From the NCBI RefSeq assembly GCF_001434895.1, contig NZ_AZEE01000027.1, forward strand, positions 155,173 through 219,172: 64,000 nucleotides of DNA, given 5' to 3'. The stretch's first letter is position 1; every line of letters starts with the position of its first letter. The stretch is from Secundilactobacillus odoratitofui DSM 19909 = JCM 15043 (GTDB taxonomy: Bacteria > Bacillota > Bacilli > Lactobacillales > Lactobacillaceae). Below the pieces are notes generated by a model. The model was not told where the DNA came from and made no database searches. It saw nothing but the letters and a program-made list of their open reading frames with translations. This document shows, one piece after another, positions 1 to 6,814 of this stretch. The translations under genes were made by a program, and so were the position numbers.

Positions 1-194
1 AGCACCATCTAAAGGGCGTCCATGATACGCAAGTTCGTAAAACTGGCAACACCCAGTACCGGTTAACCATCAAGAACCAGCATACCCCCTATCAATATAC
101 CGATTCAGCTTATGCAGGCAATAAAGCTGTCGCCAGCATTTATGCTGTTGGTGGCGTCAACTACTTTACCGTCATTGGCTCTGGCTGGAAGTAA
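1..194 (+). CDS. C-terminal end of a probable secreted protein (5' end outside window)
   Basis: An open frame enters from the left edge (first full codon at position 3) and stops at TAA 192-194, giving about 63 residues. The tail is rich in Tyr, Thr, Asn and Gly, with short beta-strand-like stretches (AGNKAVASIYAVGGVNYFTV) and ends IGSGWK. This composition resembles the small SH3-like wall-binding repeats at the ends of lactobacillus surface proteins. There is no LPXTG signal. A hairpin terminator follows 26 bases after the stop, which supports this as the true gene end. The family is not identified; surface location is inference from composition only. Confidence 0.5.
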   Translation, partial: HHLKGVHDTQVRKTGNTQYRLTIKNQHTPYQYTDSAYAGNKAVASIYAVGGVNYFTVIGSGWK

Positions 195-219
195 CCTTAT
201 CCGTTTAAAAGTGATATCA

Positions 220-257
220 ACCGATCATCTCAATTAATGAGGCGAGCGGTTTTTTTT
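220..257 (+). terminator. Intrinsic terminator after the partial first gene
   Basis: An imperfect stem (ACCG at 220-223 with CGGT at 247-250, inner CTCA at 229-232 with TGAG at 238-241) is followed by eight T residues. Confidence 0.65.
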
Positions 258-308
258 AGTTACCGTTGGCTGCCTTCAGTCACAATAAAAACTGATTGAT
301 TCTTTTTG

Positions 309-339
309 TTTGCGCAAGCAAATAAATAAATGCTATACT
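309..339 (+). promoter_or_regulatory. Promoter with overlapping inverted repeat for the MFS-MarR operon
   Basis: A -10 box TATACT lies at 334-339 and a weak -35 TTGCGC at 310-315 (18-base spacer). A perfect inverted repeat TTTGC-GCAA-GCAAA (309-322) covers the -35. It is a good candidate operator for the MarR protein encoded second in the operon; binding is inference. Confidence 0.5.
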
Positions 340-367
340 CTCTTTGCATTTGAAAGGAGGTGGCGTG

Positions 368-1753
368 ATGGGGCGACTTCGACGATGGTTATGTCTCATT
401 GTTCTGGGGTTATTTTTCTTCATGATTATTGTCGATGGCAGCATTGTGACGATTGCAATTCCAGTTCTCGCACAGGCTTTTCAAATTGGCACCTCACAAG
501 CCAATTTAATCATTGGCATCTATCTGATCATCATCAGCGCGTTGCTCTTGCCATTTGGTCAACTAGGCAATCGATTCGGTAGAACCCGCCTATTTCAAAT
601 CGGTATGATTGTCTTCCTAGTGGGCTCTTGGTTTGCGGGTGCTGCCCAACAACTGCTTATAATTTTGCTGGCTCGTGGTTGCCAAGCAATCGGTGCCAGC
701 ATGGTCATGGCAAATAGCTACGCCATCGTCACTGATCTATTCCCGCCGACTGAACTCGGTCGAGCCTTTGGCGTTGAGAGTATATTTATTTCAATTGGTG
801 GGCTGGCGGGACCAGGATTAGGTGGTCTGCTCATTCACTATTGGGGTTGGCGCTACATCTTTTGGTGCAACTTACCAATTGGCATCATTTGTGTTGGACT
901 AGCTTGGTGGCTGTTCAATCAACCCCATCAAGTGACGTCCACTGGTCCGTTCGATTGGGGTGGCCTGTTTCTATTACTCGCAATGGCCACATCGTTTTAC
1001 AGCATGTCGAGTCTGATGATGAATCGACCTCAATTGGCTGGCAGTTTGTTGGGTATTTTTATCATCGGTTTCGCCTTATTCTGGCAACACGAACAACGCG
1101 TTGCCGTACCACTTTTAAACGTCTCGCTTTTGAAGGAACCCGTTCTTCGTTTACCAACTTTAGCGGCATTTTTCAGTTTTATTGCAGCCTACTTTTTTAC
1201 CCTACTGGCACCAATTTATTTACAACTTGTGGTGGCTTTACCGAGCCAGCTCACCGGACTAATACTAATGATAGCGCCGATCATTGCGATTTTCGCCAAT
1301 CCGCTGGCGGGAATACTAACCGATCACTTTTCCCGGATCAACGTGATGCGCTCAGGCATGCTCATCTTGGTGATTGCCGGCGCTGGTCTCTTAACCCTTA
1401 ACGGTAATCATGAACCGTGGGCCGTCTTAGGTTGGTCGGGGTTATCCGCCATTGGCACCGCACTTTTTTCAACTGCCAATAACACCTTTATTATGTCGAG
1501 TGCTACCGCCGAACAGCGTGGCATGATTGGTGCTATCACGTCACTGGTTCGAGAATTCGGTCTCGTGCTTGGCACATCACTGGTCGGTCTCACGTTTTAC
1601 GGCAAATTATCGCTACTAAAAGGTACCCTGGTTGCCAATGCAATCAATCAGCCGAGACCCGCATTAGTTGACGCCCAACACTTTGCCTATGCGCTGGCCC
1701 TAGTATTACTCCTAATTGCATTCAGATACATTAAACAACTCGAAAGGAAGTGA
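368..1753 (+). CDS. DHA2-family MFS multidrug exporter, 14 membrane segments
   Basis: A 461-residue polytopic membrane protein of the EmrB/QacA (DHA2) drug:proton antiporter type. The start is ATG 368, seven bases after AGGAGG (355-360); upstream in-frame codons would place the ribosome site inside the gene. The first membrane helix carries the DHA2-typical acidic residue in IVDGSIVTIAIPVL. The loop after helix 2 has the MFS motif A-like GQLGNRFGRTRLF, and the motif C region reads SIGGLAGPGLGGLLIHYWGWR. The MarR gene starts five bases after the stop, so expression is probably derepressed by a ligand of that regulator. Substrate unknown; likely export of amphipathic drugs or phenolic compounds. 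Confidence 0.85.
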   Translation: MGRLRRWLCLIVLGLFFFMIIVDGSIVTIAIPVLAQAFQIGTSQANLIIGIYLIIISALLLPFGQLGNRFGRTRLFQIGMIVFLVGSWFAGAAQQLLIILLARGCQAIGASMVMANSYAIVTDLFPPTELGRAFGVESIFISIGGLAGPGLGGLLIHYWGWRYIFWCNLPIGIICVGLAWWLFNQPHQVTSTGPFDWGGLFLLLAMATSFYSMSSLMMNRPQLAGSLLGIFIIGFALFWQHEQRVAVPLLNVSLLKEPVLRLPTLAAFFSFIAAYFFTLLAPIYLQLVVALPSQLTGLILMIAPIIAIFANPLAGILTDHFSRINVMRSGMLILVIAGAGLLTLNGNHEPWAVLGWSGLSAIGTALFSTANNTFIMSSATAEQRGMIGAITSLVREFGLVLGTSLVGLTFYGKLSLLKGTLVANAINQPRPALVDAQHFAYALALVLLLIAFRYIKQLERK

Positions 1754-1757
1754 GACA

Positions 1758-2195
1758 GTGGTTTTAGAAGATAAGGATGCCATCGATTTAATGAGTGCCA
1801 CCCTAAATAGCACTTCGCGACAAGCGATTGCCTACCTTGATAAAGTCTTGGCACCACTACATCTAACCGCCAGTAATTACTATTTTATTTTAAAAATTGA
1901 CCGTGCAACAACCCTCACGCAAGAGCAACTGTTCAAGCAAATTCAACTTAGTCACAGTAACGTCACCCGGCGGTTAGATCAACTTATTAATCAAGGCTTG
2001 ATTGAAAAACGGCGCGATCCAAACGACGGTCGCGGTTGGTTACTCAACTTAACTGAGGCTGGTCGAACTCTGCCAGCTCAAATTGAACAGGTTTTGACCA
2101 GTGCCAACAGTGTGATGTTTGCCAATGTTACACCTGAACAACAGTCACAGTTAGTCTTGACCCTACAGCAAATTAGTCAGAATTTAATGGCCTAA
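1758..2195 (+). CDS. MarR-family transcriptional regulator
   Basis: A 145-residue winged-helix regulator. GTG 1758 is chosen as start because AAAGGAAG (1743-1750) lies just upstream and this avoids overlap with the transporter. The core shows the MarR pattern: a recognition helix region QIQLSHSNVTRRLDQLINQG and the wing KRRDPNDGRGWLLNLTEAG. It is co-transcribed with the exporter before it and two unknown genes after it. The expected role is repression of its own operon through the inverted repeat at 309-322, relieved by a small ligand; this is inference from gene order. Confidence 0.85.
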   Translation: MVLEDKDAIDLMSATLNSTSRQAIAYLDKVLAPLHLTASNYYFILKIDRATTLTQEQLFKQIQLSHSNVTRRLDQLINQGLIEKRRDPNDGRGWLLNLTEAGRTLPAQIEQVLTSANSVMFANVTPEQQSQLVLTLQQISQNLMA

Positions 2196-2224
2196 CAACT
2201 TCACTTTAACTGGAGGATGATGAC

Positions 2225-2812
2225 ATGTTAAAAGCACTCACAATCAACGGTGTAAACCAACCCAACTTGATGCTACCAGAAGATTTTAAGCAAGTGACCA
2301 GTGAGACACACATTCGCAATGGCGAAGATGTCCTTGTGACACGTTACCAAAATAGTGACATCGTTGTGCCGAATCATGAACACGCCGTTCTCGTTTGGGG
2401 ACAAGACCATCGTCTGCTCAGCTTTAACAGTTTCTTGTCAGCCGAGCACCCAGGCAGATTGCCACGTCAGCTGCAGGCCAGAAAGATTGCCATGGCAACC
2501 ATGACTGCGTTGGATGAGTCATATGCCCGCGGACTCGTTTACATGCGAACCGATACACTGTCACGCACTTTTTTGAATGAGGATGGCGATGAAATCTCTA
2601 TCCCAATTCTGTGGGTCAAATTTGCTCATGCCAATGGCAGCTACAACTGGGTATCCGTTGGCGCTGACGGCCGCGTTGTTGAAATGGAACGGGAATCCTA
2701 CTGGGATTACTTCCGCAACCGCCGAGCCACCGAAGAATGGAATTACGATGACTGGGTTCTCGCCTACGAAGGTAAGGGACCACAACCGGCCGCACCAGAA
2801 GCACTCGCATAG
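2225..2812 (+). CDS. Conserved hypothetical protein, 195 residues
   Basis: Not recognised. It has a good ribosome site (GGAGGATG, 2212-2219) and starts at ATG 2225, 29 bases after the MarR gene. It has no signal peptide or membrane helix, so it is probably cytoplasmic. The sequence is acidic and aromatic-rich towards the end (MERESYWDYFRNRRATEEWN, then YDDWVLAYEG), with a Pro/Ala tail. The middle contains WVKFAHANGSYNWVSVGADG, which looks like a small beta sheet. The next gene starts 11 bases downstream with its ribosome site overlapping this gene's stop, so the pair is probably translated together. No function is proposed. Confidence 0.7.
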   Translation: MLKALTINGVNQPNLMLPEDFKQVTSETHIRNGEDVLVTRYQNSDIVVPNHEHAVLVWGQDHRLLSFNSFLSAEHPGRLPRQLQARKIAMATMTALDESYARGLVYMRTDTLSRTFLNEDGDEISIPILWVKFAHANGSYNWVSVGADGRVVEMERESYWDYFRNRRATEEWNYDDWVLAYEGKGPQPAAPEALA

Positions 2813-2823
2813 GAGGATCCGTC

Positions 2824-3045
2824 ATGAATAACGAAGTCCAACTTGATCAGCTCGTGACGCAGCTAGGTCAGGTCAACACCAGTATCGAACGCTTAGAAAA
2901 CGTGGACTATATGACAGCGATGTATAAGGGATACAGTGCTGCCGGCGAAACCGTGGATGAAATTGTTGGTGAAATTGATGACTTGCGGGAACAAGCCTCA
3001 CTGATTGAGGCTCAGATTAACGAACTGGAAGACAGTTTGTATTAG
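2824..3045 (+). CDS. Small acidic coiled-coil protein, 73 residues
   Basis: Not recognised. Start ATG 2824 follows AGGAGG (2811-2816), which overlaps the stop of the preceding gene. Two helical segments (residues about 1-25 and 42-73) show heptad spacing of Leu/Ile, for example DLREQASLIEAQINELEDSL, separated by a short Tyr/Gly-rich turn. It is probably a coiled-coil dimer or a partner of the preceding protein. It is the last gene of the exporter/MarR transcript; a strong terminator follows 20 bases after the stop. Confidence 0.65.
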   Translation: MNNEVQLDQLVTQLGQVNTSIERLENVDYMTAMYKGYSAAGETVDEIVGEIDDLREQASLIEAQINELEDSLY

Positions 3046-3065
3046 AATTTTGCCCGACGAAACAC

Positions 3066-3102
3066 AAAAACGACTTACCATTAATTTGGTGAGTCGTTTT
3101 TT
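3066..3102 (+). terminator. Intrinsic terminator of the MFS-MarR operon
   Basis: A 15-bp stem with one mismatch (3066-3080 with 3087-3101), a six-base loop and a T-rich tail. Confidence 0.9.
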
Positions 3103-3160
3103 AGATTATTTAACTGCTTATCCACAGTATAGTTATGGCTTAGTCCAAAGATTCTACTCA

Positions 3161-3943
3161 TTATCGCAACAAGTACCCACCATCAACGGGAACCGTGATC
3201 CCGGTCACGTAATTAGACGCAGCGCTGGCTAGAAAGACAAGCGTGCCCATCAGCTCTTGTGGCTGTGCCCAGTGACCGGCTGGAATATGGTCTAAAATCT
3301 CGACGCTACGAACAGGATCTTCCTGCAGTGCCTTAGTCATTAGCGTATCAATGTAACCAGGCGCTAATGCGTTGACCTGAATGTTGTGCGGGGCGAGCGC
3401 CTCTGCATATGCCTTCGTTAGACCCACGATGCCGTGTTTGGCCGCAGCATATGGAAAAATGTATTTACCCGGCAAAAATGACTGCATTGAACCAATGTTG
3501 ATAATCTTGCCGCCGTCATGTTCAGTCATAACCTCGGCAACTGCGTGAGAGAGGTAATACGCTGCGTTTAAGTTCACATCGATCACCTTGCGCCAGTCTG
3601 CATCCTTGAAATCCTGCCATTCGTTGCGAATTTGTATACCCGCATTGTTCACCAAAATATCGATGGTCCCATACTCAGCGACAGCTCGTTCAGCAATTGC
3701 CTGTGCAGAACCATCCGCCGTGATATCCTGTTGATAAAACGCCACCAGGTATTTTCCGGCAGTCGCAAAGTCTTGAATGGTTTCCCACCCCTTCTTTGAG
3801 CGACTGACAACCAACACCGAAGCCCCTGATGATAACAACGCCTTGGTATAATAAGCACCTAATCCAGATGCACCACCGGTGACGATTGCCACACGACCGT
3901 CAAGTCGAAACGTCGTGTTGGTGAAATTTTCTAGCTCATTCAC
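3161..3943 (-). CDS. SDR-family oxidoreductase (gluconate/deoxygluconate dehydrogenase-like)
   Basis: A 260-residue classical short-chain dehydrogenase. Visible motifs are the NAD(P)-binding TGGASGLGAYYTKAL near the N-terminus, NNAGIQ, the catalytic Ser in NIGSMQSF, the YxxxK pair in YAAAKHG, and the C-terminal VDGGYLL. GTG 3943 is taken as start because GGGAGG lies seven bases upstream; the ATG at 3958 would have the ribosome site inside the coding region. The FLPGKYIFPYAAAKHGIVGL stretch is typical of KduD/gluconate 5-dehydrogenase-like enzymes, so a polyol or sugar acid is a likely substrate, but this is not certain. It stands alone between the previous operon and murI. Confidence 0.85.
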   Translation of the reverse strand: MNELENFTNTTFRLDGRVAIVTGGASGLGAYYTKALLSSGASVLVVSRSKKGWETIQDFATAGKYLVAFYQQDITADGSAQAIAERAVAEYGTIDILVNNAGIQIRNEWQDFKDADWRKVIDVNLNAAYYLSHAVAEVMTEHDGGKIINIGSMQSFLPGKYIFPYAAAKHGIVGLTKAYAEALAPHNIQVNALAPGYIDTLMTKALQEDPVRSVEILDHIPAGHWAQPQELMGTLVFLASAASNYVTGITVPVDGGYLLR

Positions 3944-4018
3944 GCTATGACCTCCCATAAAACGATTTTATTACGTTAATATTATAGTTTAATCAACCAG
4001 AAATTAAACCATAATCAG

Positions 4019-4065
4019 AAAAAAGCCCGTCATACAAGCAACTATGCTGTTTGTATCAGGGGCTT
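4019..4065 (-). terminator. Intrinsic terminator of murI
   Basis: The stem AAGCCC (4023-4028) with GGGCTT (4060-4065) plus inner pairs is followed on the minus strand by a T run. Confidence 0.8.
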
Positions 4066-4079
4066 AAATATTTTCCATT

Positions 4080-4847
4080 TTATTGTAACCGATTATACAG
4101 CGTCTGATAATAGTCGAGCGATCCGGGCTGACTGCTCAACCACTCAATCGTTTGACCACCAGTCTCATCAGTTAGCAAATCATGCGCGTTCAGCACTCGT
4201 TGCAATTGATGGGCGACACCTAAATAACCAGTGTAAACCGGCGTCCCTTTCGGAAACAGTGATTGGATCTGAGCTTTGACAAATGGATAATGAGTACACC
4301 CAAGTACGATACCATCGACTGGTCGGTCTAAGTAATCCGCTAACAGCTGATGTAGCAGTGTCATGAGTGCCTTGTTATCCGTCATCCCACCTTCGATATA
4401 GTCAGCCAAACCTGGGCAAGCCACACCATAAATACGGTGCGTATTCTGGTATTTTTCCACCATCGACTGGAACTTTGGCAGGTGAACTGTCAGCTTCGTC
4501 CCCATTACTAAGATGTCATGGTGACCAGCATCGATTGCTTCTTTTAGCGCGGGTTCAATTCCCACAATTGGCAGATCAGGATAATCGGCCATTAAGCGGG
4601 TTTTGGCTGCACTAGTGGCCGTGTTGCAAGCAATCACCAGCGCCTTAATGTGATGGGTCAACAATTCCTCCACCACGCGTTTGGCACACTGATAGACTTC
4701 TTCAGCGCTCTTGCTACCATACGGCGCGTATTTAGTATCACCATAAAAAATAAATTGTTCGTCAGGGAACTGCTTGGTCAAGGTCGCCAGCGTGCTAATA
4801 CCGCCGACACCAGAATCAAACACCCCAATTGGATTGCGACTTGACAT
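4080..4847 (-). CDS. murI: Glutamate racemase
   Basis: A 255-residue cofactor-independent racemase that makes D-glutamate for peptidoglycan in the cytoplasm. Family signatures are clear: GVFDSGVGG at residues 8-16 (catalytic Asp), ACNTAT with the first catalytic Cys at about residue 74, and GCTHYP with the second at about residue 184. The length is normal. ATG 4847 has AAGAAGG upstream. The gene is monocistronic with its own terminator at 4019-4065. In many lactobacilli murI is grouped with a nucleotide phosphatase and a YfcE-like gene; that group is not seen here. Confidence 0.96.
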   Translation of the reverse strand: MSSRNPIGVFDSGVGGISTLATLTKQFPDEQFIFYGDTKYAPYGSKSAEEVYQCAKRVVEELLTHHIKALVIACNTATSAAKTRLMADYPDLPIVGIEPALKEAIDAGHHDILVMGTKLTVHLPKFQSMVEKYQNTHRIYGVACPGLADYIEGGMTDNKALMTLLHQLLADYLDRPVDGIVLGCTHYPFVKAQIQSLFPKGTPVYTGYLGVAHQLQRVLNAHDLLTDETGGQTIEWLSSQPGSLDYYQTLYNRLQ

Positions 4848-4946
4848 GTCTAAACCTTCTTCAATCTCTTAATAAGCACAAGTTCTATTATGCCACGCTA
4901 AAGATGAGATGCCAAAAAATGCCACCAATTTATTATCAAAACAAGA

Positions 4947-4980
4947 AAATGTTGACAAATATTGTAAACATTTATACACT
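4947..4980 (+). promoter_or_regulatory. Promoter with near-perfect dyad operator for the DUF2087-cat operon
   Basis: A consensus -35 TTGACA (4952-4957) and -10 TACACT (4975-4980) are 17 bases apart. A dyad of two 12-base arms (4947-4958 and 4962-4973, 11 of 12 positions complementary, centre ATA) overlaps the -35 and most of the spacer. A bound dimer would block RNA polymerase, so it is a strong candidate repressor site, perhaps for the downstream DUF2087 protein itself. Confidence 0.7.
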
Positions 4981-5005
4981 GTTAATCTGAAAGGGGGCTC
5001 ATCTT

Positions 5006-5722
5006 TTGCTCGATCTAACCCAATTATCAATTGCCGAACTCACGCAAGGATTCCACCAACAGCAACAATTACTTTGCTGTAACTACTGTCAGATCACCTT
5101 CCCAATCACAGATCAGGCCTTGATGACGTCACATTTAGTTACTGCCCACGGCGGTGCCAAACACGCACTTCTCACTCTAGCGACTAAATATAACGGCTTA
5201 ACTGAGACTCAATTGACGTTACTACAGGCCTTTTCAACGGCAGATAAAGATCAGGCAGTCGCAGATTCTCTCGACGTGAGTGCCTCAACCATTCGCCACC
5301 AGAAGTTTACGTTTCGCGAAAAGGCCAAGTCGGCCAAACTTTATCTTGCACAGTACCAAGCGGTGTTTGGCGAAATTCCGGTTAAAGCTAAACAGTATTT
5401 ACCGGTACCACCGGGTGTTTCACAATCCGATGATCAATTTAAACTAACGGAGGCTGACTATGTTGCCAACGTTCAGAAGTTTTTTACTCAAACCGGTCAG
5501 CAACTACAGTTAACCAGTTGGCCCAAGGGTGAAAAAAAGCGGTTCGCCATCACAATGCGGGTTAGTCAACTATTTGAATTCAATCGTACTTACACCTTAG
5601 CTGAAATTGACACACAACTTAAAGCTATTTCTGCTGACTTCACCTGGCTCAAACGATATTTGATTGACGATGGCTTTTTCGACCGTACCCCAGATGGTCG
5701 CTCATACTGGCGACTATTTTAA
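5006..5722 (+). CDS. DUF2087-domain putative transcriptional regulator
   Basis: A 238-residue protein starting at TTG 5006, eight bases after AAGGGGG (4991-4997). Residues about 20-50 hold a C-C-x2-C plus H-x4-H cluster (LCCNYCQITF, then HLVTAH), like a small zinc finger. Residues about 80-115 look like a helix-turn-helix (DQAVADSLDVSASTIRHQKF). The C-terminal 80 residues match DUF2087 (WPKGEKKRFAI, then WLKRYLIDDGFFDRTPDGRS). DUF2087 proteins are usually annotated as putative regulators. The cat gene starts 20 bases downstream, so this is likely its regulator and autoregulated through the dyad at 4947-4973; that link is inference. Confidence 0.75.
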   Translation: MLDLTQLSIAELTQGFHQQQQLLCCNYCQITFPITDQALMTSHLVTAHGGAKHALLTLATKYNGLTETQLTLLQAFSTADKDQAVADSLDVSASTIRHQKFTFREKAKSAKLYLAQYQAVFGEIPVKAKQYLPVPPGVSQSDDQFKLTEADYVANVQKFFTQTGQQLQLTSWPKGEKKRFAITMRVSQLFEFNRTYTLAEIDTQLKAISADFTWLKRYLIDDGFFDRTPDGRSYWRLF

Positions 5723-5742
5723 ACTCACAAAGGAGCACCTTT

Positions 5743-6402
5743 ATGACCACTCAATTTACACCAATCGATATGAAGACCTGGCAGCGCCGGGACTACTTTT
5801 ACTATTTCACAAAAATGATGCCAACCGGTTTTAACGTTAACGTCGACGTTGATATTACGAAAACTTATCATGCCGTTAAAGACGGCGGCTACCACTTCTT
5901 TGCTGCCTACCTCTTTTTGGCCACCAAAGTCATCAGCCAACATCCGGAATTCATGATTGTTTCTCAAAACGATCAACTTGGCTATTTGGACCACTTGATC
6001 CCTTCATACTCCCTCTTCCACGAAGATGATAAGAGCATCTCCGGGATGTGGACCGAATATACCGATGATTTCAAAGTTTTTCATACTGCCTACCAAGCCG
6101 ACGTTGAAACTTATCAACATCAACATGGCGCGGTCGTTAAGCCTAACCAACCGCAAAATGCCTACATGATCAACATGATGCCGTGGCTACACTTTAACAG
6201 CTATACGCCATTGACTTTCAATGGCTTACCAAATTATTTACCAACCATTGAAGCTGGTCAGTATCAGGAAAAAGATGGTCGTTTCACCATGCCGGTCTCG
6301 TTTACCATCCACCACGCCGTTGCTGACGGCTACCACGTCAGCTCATTCTTCAAAGATTTTCAAGCCGCATTGAACCATCCTGAAGAGTGGTTGGAAATCT
6401 AA
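5743..6402 (+). CDS. cat: Type A chloramphenicol O-acetyltransferase
   Basis: A 219-residue trimeric acetyltransferase that transfers acetyl from acetyl-CoA to the 3-hydroxyl of chloramphenicol. The active-site block IHHAVADGYHVSSFF (His 190-191, Asp 195) matches the CAT HHAVxDGYH motif, and the N-terminus (RRDYFYYF) and length fit the family. One difference from classical CATs is Ala in place of Cys in the motif, which occurs in chromosomal relatives. ATG 5743 has AAAGGAG 9 bases upstream. It is second in an operon with the DUF2087 gene. Codon use is like the neighbours and no mobile element is adjacent, so it is probably an intrinsic gene. Confidence 0.9.
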   Translation: MTTQFTPIDMKTWQRRDYFYYFTKMMPTGFNVNVDVDITKTYHAVKDGGYHFFAAYLFLATKVISQHPEFMIVSQNDQLGYLDHLIPSYSLFHEDDKSISGMWTEYTDDFKVFHTAYQADVETYQHQHGAVVKPNQPQNAYMINMMPWLHFNSYTPLTFNGLPNYLPTIEAGQYQEKDGRFTMPVSFTIHHAVADGYHVSSFFKDFQAALNHPEEWLEI

Positions 6403-6490
6403 AGTTTTTATATCACCAGATAAGTAAATTCCGATTACTTTGAATTTAGATGCGTCATCTCACCACTACATCAGCCGTAGCGCCAGAAGC

Positions 6491-6682
6491 AGACTGGTTG
6501 GTGGGTGGTGGCAGTGATAAATGATGTTAGGGTGAAGTGACGCAAGAAGTGAACTGCTTCTTGGGTTGCTTCACCCTTACATCATTGGACGAATCAGAGA
6601 CCAGCCTTTTGGGCTCTGGTTCGAGGGTGAAAACGCAAAGCGGTTGAACCCGGTCCCACAGCGACCACCCACCAACCAGTCT
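6491..6682. repeat. Structured intergenic element (nested inverted repeats), copy 1
   Basis: The 412-base gap between cat and the exporter genes holds a roughly 190-base element. Its outer arms are a perfect 19-bp inverted repeat (6491-6509 and 6664-6682). Inside is an 18-bp arm pair with one mismatch (6520-6537 and 6569-6586), closing on a third stem (CAAGAAG 6543-6549 with CTTCTTG 6557-6563). The 3' half has another small hairpin (CCAG at 6601-6604 with CTGG at 6616-6619). Part of it, read on the minus strand (GAGCCCAAAAGGCTGGTCT), resembles the element at 33652-33799. No convincing protein is encoded. It could be a MITE-like repeat, an RNA element or a composite terminator. Confidence 0.6.
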
Positions 6683-6733
6683 GCCGGCGGCCGAAGGCGG
6701 ACAAAAGCGCACTAAATAATTTTATGACTTACT

Positions 6734-6778
6734 AAAAAACAGCACCCAGAGAGCTTAAATCTAACCGCTCTGGGTGCT
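6734..6778 (-). terminator. Intrinsic terminator of the LmrCD-like operon
   Basis: An 11-bp perfect stem (6741-6751 with 6768-6778) is followed on the minus strand by six T residues (complement of 6734-6739). Confidence 0.85.
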
Positions 6779-6814
6779 ATTTTAGGTGTGTAAAAATCTG
6801 CGCATCAACAATAT

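Noticed and set aside
5743-6402. Recent horizontal acquisition of cat
   Set aside because: No mobile element or resistance-island marker nearby, and codon use resembles the neighbours; intrinsic gene more likely.
6527-6712. 61-residue minus-strand frame inside structured element copy 1
   Set aside because: It translates the palindrome itself, with Trp/Pro/Arg-rich composition and no ribosome site.
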